7,516 nt of DNA, taken from assembly GCA_002748015.1 (NCBI GenBank), contig PDRH01000060.1, forward strand, positions 1-7,516. The letters run 5' to 3'. Position 1 is the stretch's first letter; each line of letters starts with the position of its first letter. The DNA comes from Bacteroidota bacterium (GTDB taxonomy: Bacteria > Bacteroidota > Bacteroidia > Bacteroidales > CAJPTX01). Under the pieces are notes generated by a model that made no database searches, was not told the DNA's origin, and was given only the letters and a program-made list of their open reading frames with translations. Below, one piece after another: positions 5,670-7,516 of this stretch. A program made the translations under genes and the position numbers.

Positions 5670-7364
5670 CTAGTAGGGCATAGGAAATTGCACTTGCCCT
5701 GAGATAAAGGCCATAAAGGTAAGTAGCATCAGGGATAGCACGAAAAGTAGAATAAGGATGTGGCTTTTTGACTTTGTTGCTTCGCCGTTCTGTGCCTGGA
5801 TGTAAAGGAACAGGTAGGCAAAGCCTAGTAGAAGCGTAGATAGCGAGATGATGCTCAAAAGGGCCTCGGCAAGGTCTTTAACCTGTGCATACGCTTGAAC
5901 AGAACCAATCAGGAAGGTAATTACCGTGGCATAGAGTACCTGCCGTTTATCATTCTCCGCTCTTTGCTCTTGAGCTATAGCCGCAGCCTTCTCTCTAAAT
6001 AGATCTTCTTGTTCTTGGAGTTTCTTTTTGTACTCCTCCTGCATTTCCAGGACCTCCTTGGTAAGGCTCTGTTTTACAAGGTTCTTTTGTTTTTCGAAGT
6101 CATGTTCCAGTTTGACTGAGCGAATGAAGTCGTCATATAGAGTTTCTTTATCCTTGAGCCATTCTGGCGATAAAGGACGTGCTAGGGAGGATACTATGAG
6201 AATTCCATCGTCTGTCATGCAGTCCTTTAGCGGGAGTTGCAAAGGGTAGAATGATACTCTGAGGCATTGCTTGTAGCGGTCTTTATAGAGGTGGAATAGC
6301 TTTTCGAATAGTTCGATTTCATCGCTGGTGAGATTATCCTTCTTTTGATGTTTTCCTATGAGGTAGTCCAGCGCCTTCTCAAAGGGATGGTAGTTGTGTA
6401 TACCGTATTTTGCCTGTTCTATTTGTTTTTCTTCAATATCCCTTTTTAGCTTGCTAACAGTGTAGCCTTCTTGCTTTAGGTCCAGAGAAAATCTGCAGTT
6501 TGAGATAAATTGCCCGACGCTTTTATTGGCATAGAAGTCGAATGACGTAAGTGATTCTAGAGAACTGATTGCATTCCCAGGGGAGGCAGGTCGGTAGCTT
6601 GTGTTGTTTCTGGTTGTGGAGTAGCAGGCGAGGATGGCTGCATTTCTGGGTGAGTAGTGGTTTGGTCTTGACGAGCTGGCTAGCTTATCGGGGAGCTTGT
6701 CATCTTGGTAGGCCAAGCTGTACATAGTGTCGTACTGCGTGATGAACTCGCGATTGTAGTCGTCTGGCTCTATGAGGGGGTCTATTTCATATAGCTTGTA
6801 GTCAACATAGAAGGTACGTGGCTCGTCCTTGGATACGTAGCTGAAGAGCTTATGAAGCAGGAAGGAGCATTTACTCTTTAGCTTCAAGCAAACGTTCCTC
6901 TTTGGCTCATCGAGCTCCGCCTTGAGCAGCTCAGTAATTTCAAGTCTTGCGCGTACAAGATCCCAAATCACACCAGATTGGGCTAGGAGGAAATGGTCTG
7001 CTCTGGCTATTGAAATGGCTGCGGCCAGTAAAGCGCTATCATCTGGAATCGGGAAGTCTCTGTATTTCTGCCTTTTATTGAAATACACTTGGGCCTGTCC
7101 CGCCTTTGGCTGGATCTTCTGGTGTACATCAAAGAGTAGGCTTTTCAGCCTATTAATGGGGGACATGAAATGGAGATAGGCATCTCCGGCCTGAAAGACC
7201 TTGTGTTCGAAAGTTGTGAGACTGTCAAAATACCCCTCGCTAAGGTACTCTCCACAGAGGAGGGTATTGCAGTATGCGGTTACGAATTGGCGGTCTCGAT
7301 TCTCTGCGGTGCCTTCGGGGTCGACTGATGGCAGGTCCTCAAAGAACTCCTCAAGCCCTTTCAT
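5670..7364 (-). CDS. Unrecognised coiled-coil protein with three C-terminal membrane segments
   Basis: I do not recognise this 564-residue protein. Residues 1 to about 415 look soluble and mixed in composition, with no catalytic motif I can name. Residues about 419-474 are highly charged and heptad-like (LEHDFEKQKNLVKQSLTKEV and on), typical of a coiled coil. Three hydrophobic helices follow at about 476-493, 500-522 and 535-556, leaving a short tail QVQFPMPY. It is therefore probably a membrane-anchored protein with a large cytoplasmic part. The frame is open up to TTG 7436, but ATG 7364 is chosen because it overlaps the stop codon of the upstream gene (TAATG), implying translational coupling. 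Its DNA is visibly more AT-rich than the panC-panD region, consistent with horizontal acquisition. A sensor or defence effector role is conceivable but unproven. Confidence 0.85.
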   Translation of the reverse strand: MKGLEEFFEDLPSVDPEGTAENRDRQFVTAYCNTLLCGEYLSEGYFDSLTTFEHKVFQAGDAYLHFMSPINRLKSLLFDVHQKIQPKAGQAQVYFNKRQKYRDFPIPDDSALLAAAISIARADHFLLAQSGVIWDLVRARLEITELLKAELDEPKRNVCLKLKSKCSFLLHKLFSYVSKDEPRTFYVDYKLYEIDPLIEPDDYNREFITQYDTMYSLAYQDDKLPDKLASSSRPNHYSPRNAAILACYSTTRNNTSYRPASPGNAISSLESLTSFDFYANKSVGQFISNCRFSLDLKQEGYTVSKLKRDIEEKQIEQAKYGIHNYHPFEKALDYLIGKHQKKDNLTSDEIELFEKLFHLYKDRYKQCLRVSFYPLQLPLKDCMTDDGILIVSSLARPLSPEWLKDKETLYDDFIRSVKLEHDFEKQKNLVKQSLTKEVLEMQEEYKKKLQEQEDLFREKAAAIAQEQRAENDKRQVLYATVITFLIGSVQAYAQVKDLAEALLSIISLSTLLLGFAYLFLYIQAQNGEATKSKSHILILLFVLSLMLLTFMAFISGQVQFPMPY

Positions 7365-7516
7365 TATTTCCTGAAGTACTTTGTGCTCTGCTGTATAAGC
7401 TCTCCGTCCATACGGGCCTGCTTTACACCCTCGCAAAGAGCGCGTTCATAGCAGAGCTGCCAGCAGCTCCACCTATGGGACAGGTAGACGAGGTCGAATG
7501 GAGGGTAGTCCAGAAT
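7364..7516 (-). CDS. C-terminal end of an unrecognised gene, cut by the window edge
   Basis: On the minus strand the last 153 bases read as 50 uninterrupted codons and a TAA (7366-7364), entering from beyond the window. The visible end begins ILDYPPFDLVYLSHRWSCWQ and closes with GELIQQSTKYFRK. It is rich in aromatic residues and cysteines at first, then basic. Its TAA shares one base with the ATG of the downstream 564-residue membrane protein (TAATG), so the two are almost certainly made together. The overlap also explains why the longer TTG-started version of the downstream protein is unlikely. The fragment is too short for me to assign a family; the start and any domains lie outside the window. 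Confidence 0.72.
   Translation of the reverse strand: MLDYPPFDLVYLSHRWSCWQLCYERALCEGVKQARMDGELIQQSTKYFRK

Overview
The window looks chromosomal and comes from a member of the Bacteroidetes, most likely a fairly GC-rich Porphyromonas-like Bacteroidales. Three things point there. The uroporphyrinogen-III synthase is of the divergent Bacteroidetes type. It is followed directly by rnpA and yidD, a familiar Bacteroidetes order. Exact matches to the Bacteroidetes -7 promoter box TAnnTTTG lie at 31, 2462 and 5462. The genus is an inference.

Layout. (1) 31-1639, plus strand: a tight cluster hemD - rnpA - yidD (gaps of 3 nt and a 1-nt overlap) linking heme synthesis, RNase P and membrane-protein insertion. 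The hemD start is placed at GTG 141, because an upstream ATG would lie inside the promoter. (2) 1640-2466: 827 bp with no intact large gene. On the minus strand it reads as a decayed gene split over three frames with in-frame stops, ending in an open 59-codon stretch. It also carries small hairpins and, at its right end, a good promoter. (3) 2437-5351, plus strand: a likely operon smpB - panC - panD - flippase-like membrane protein, with gaps of 74, 22 and 5 nt. It combines trans-translation (SmpB) with two steps of pantothenate/CoA synthesis (PanC makes pantothenate from pantoate and the beta-alanine supplied by PanD). A small hairpin overlapping the last stop codon may end it. (4) 5352-5669: a 318-bp intergenic region with a perfect 26-bp inverted repeat (5385-5446) immediately upstream of a -7 box, then a purine-rich ribosome-binding-like site and a very short or broken reading frame. 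(5) 5670-7516, minus strand: an AT-richer two-gene unit. The upstream gene is cut by the window edge, and its stop codon overlaps the start of a 564-residue protein with a soluble N-terminal part, a charged coiled coil and three C-terminal membrane segments. I do not recognise either protein.

The housekeeping parts are ordinary. The parts that deserve attention are the unrecognised coupled pair at the right end, which has the look of an accessory (possibly defence-type) locus, and the hairpin/promoter element beside it. A defence role is a guess from architecture and composition only.
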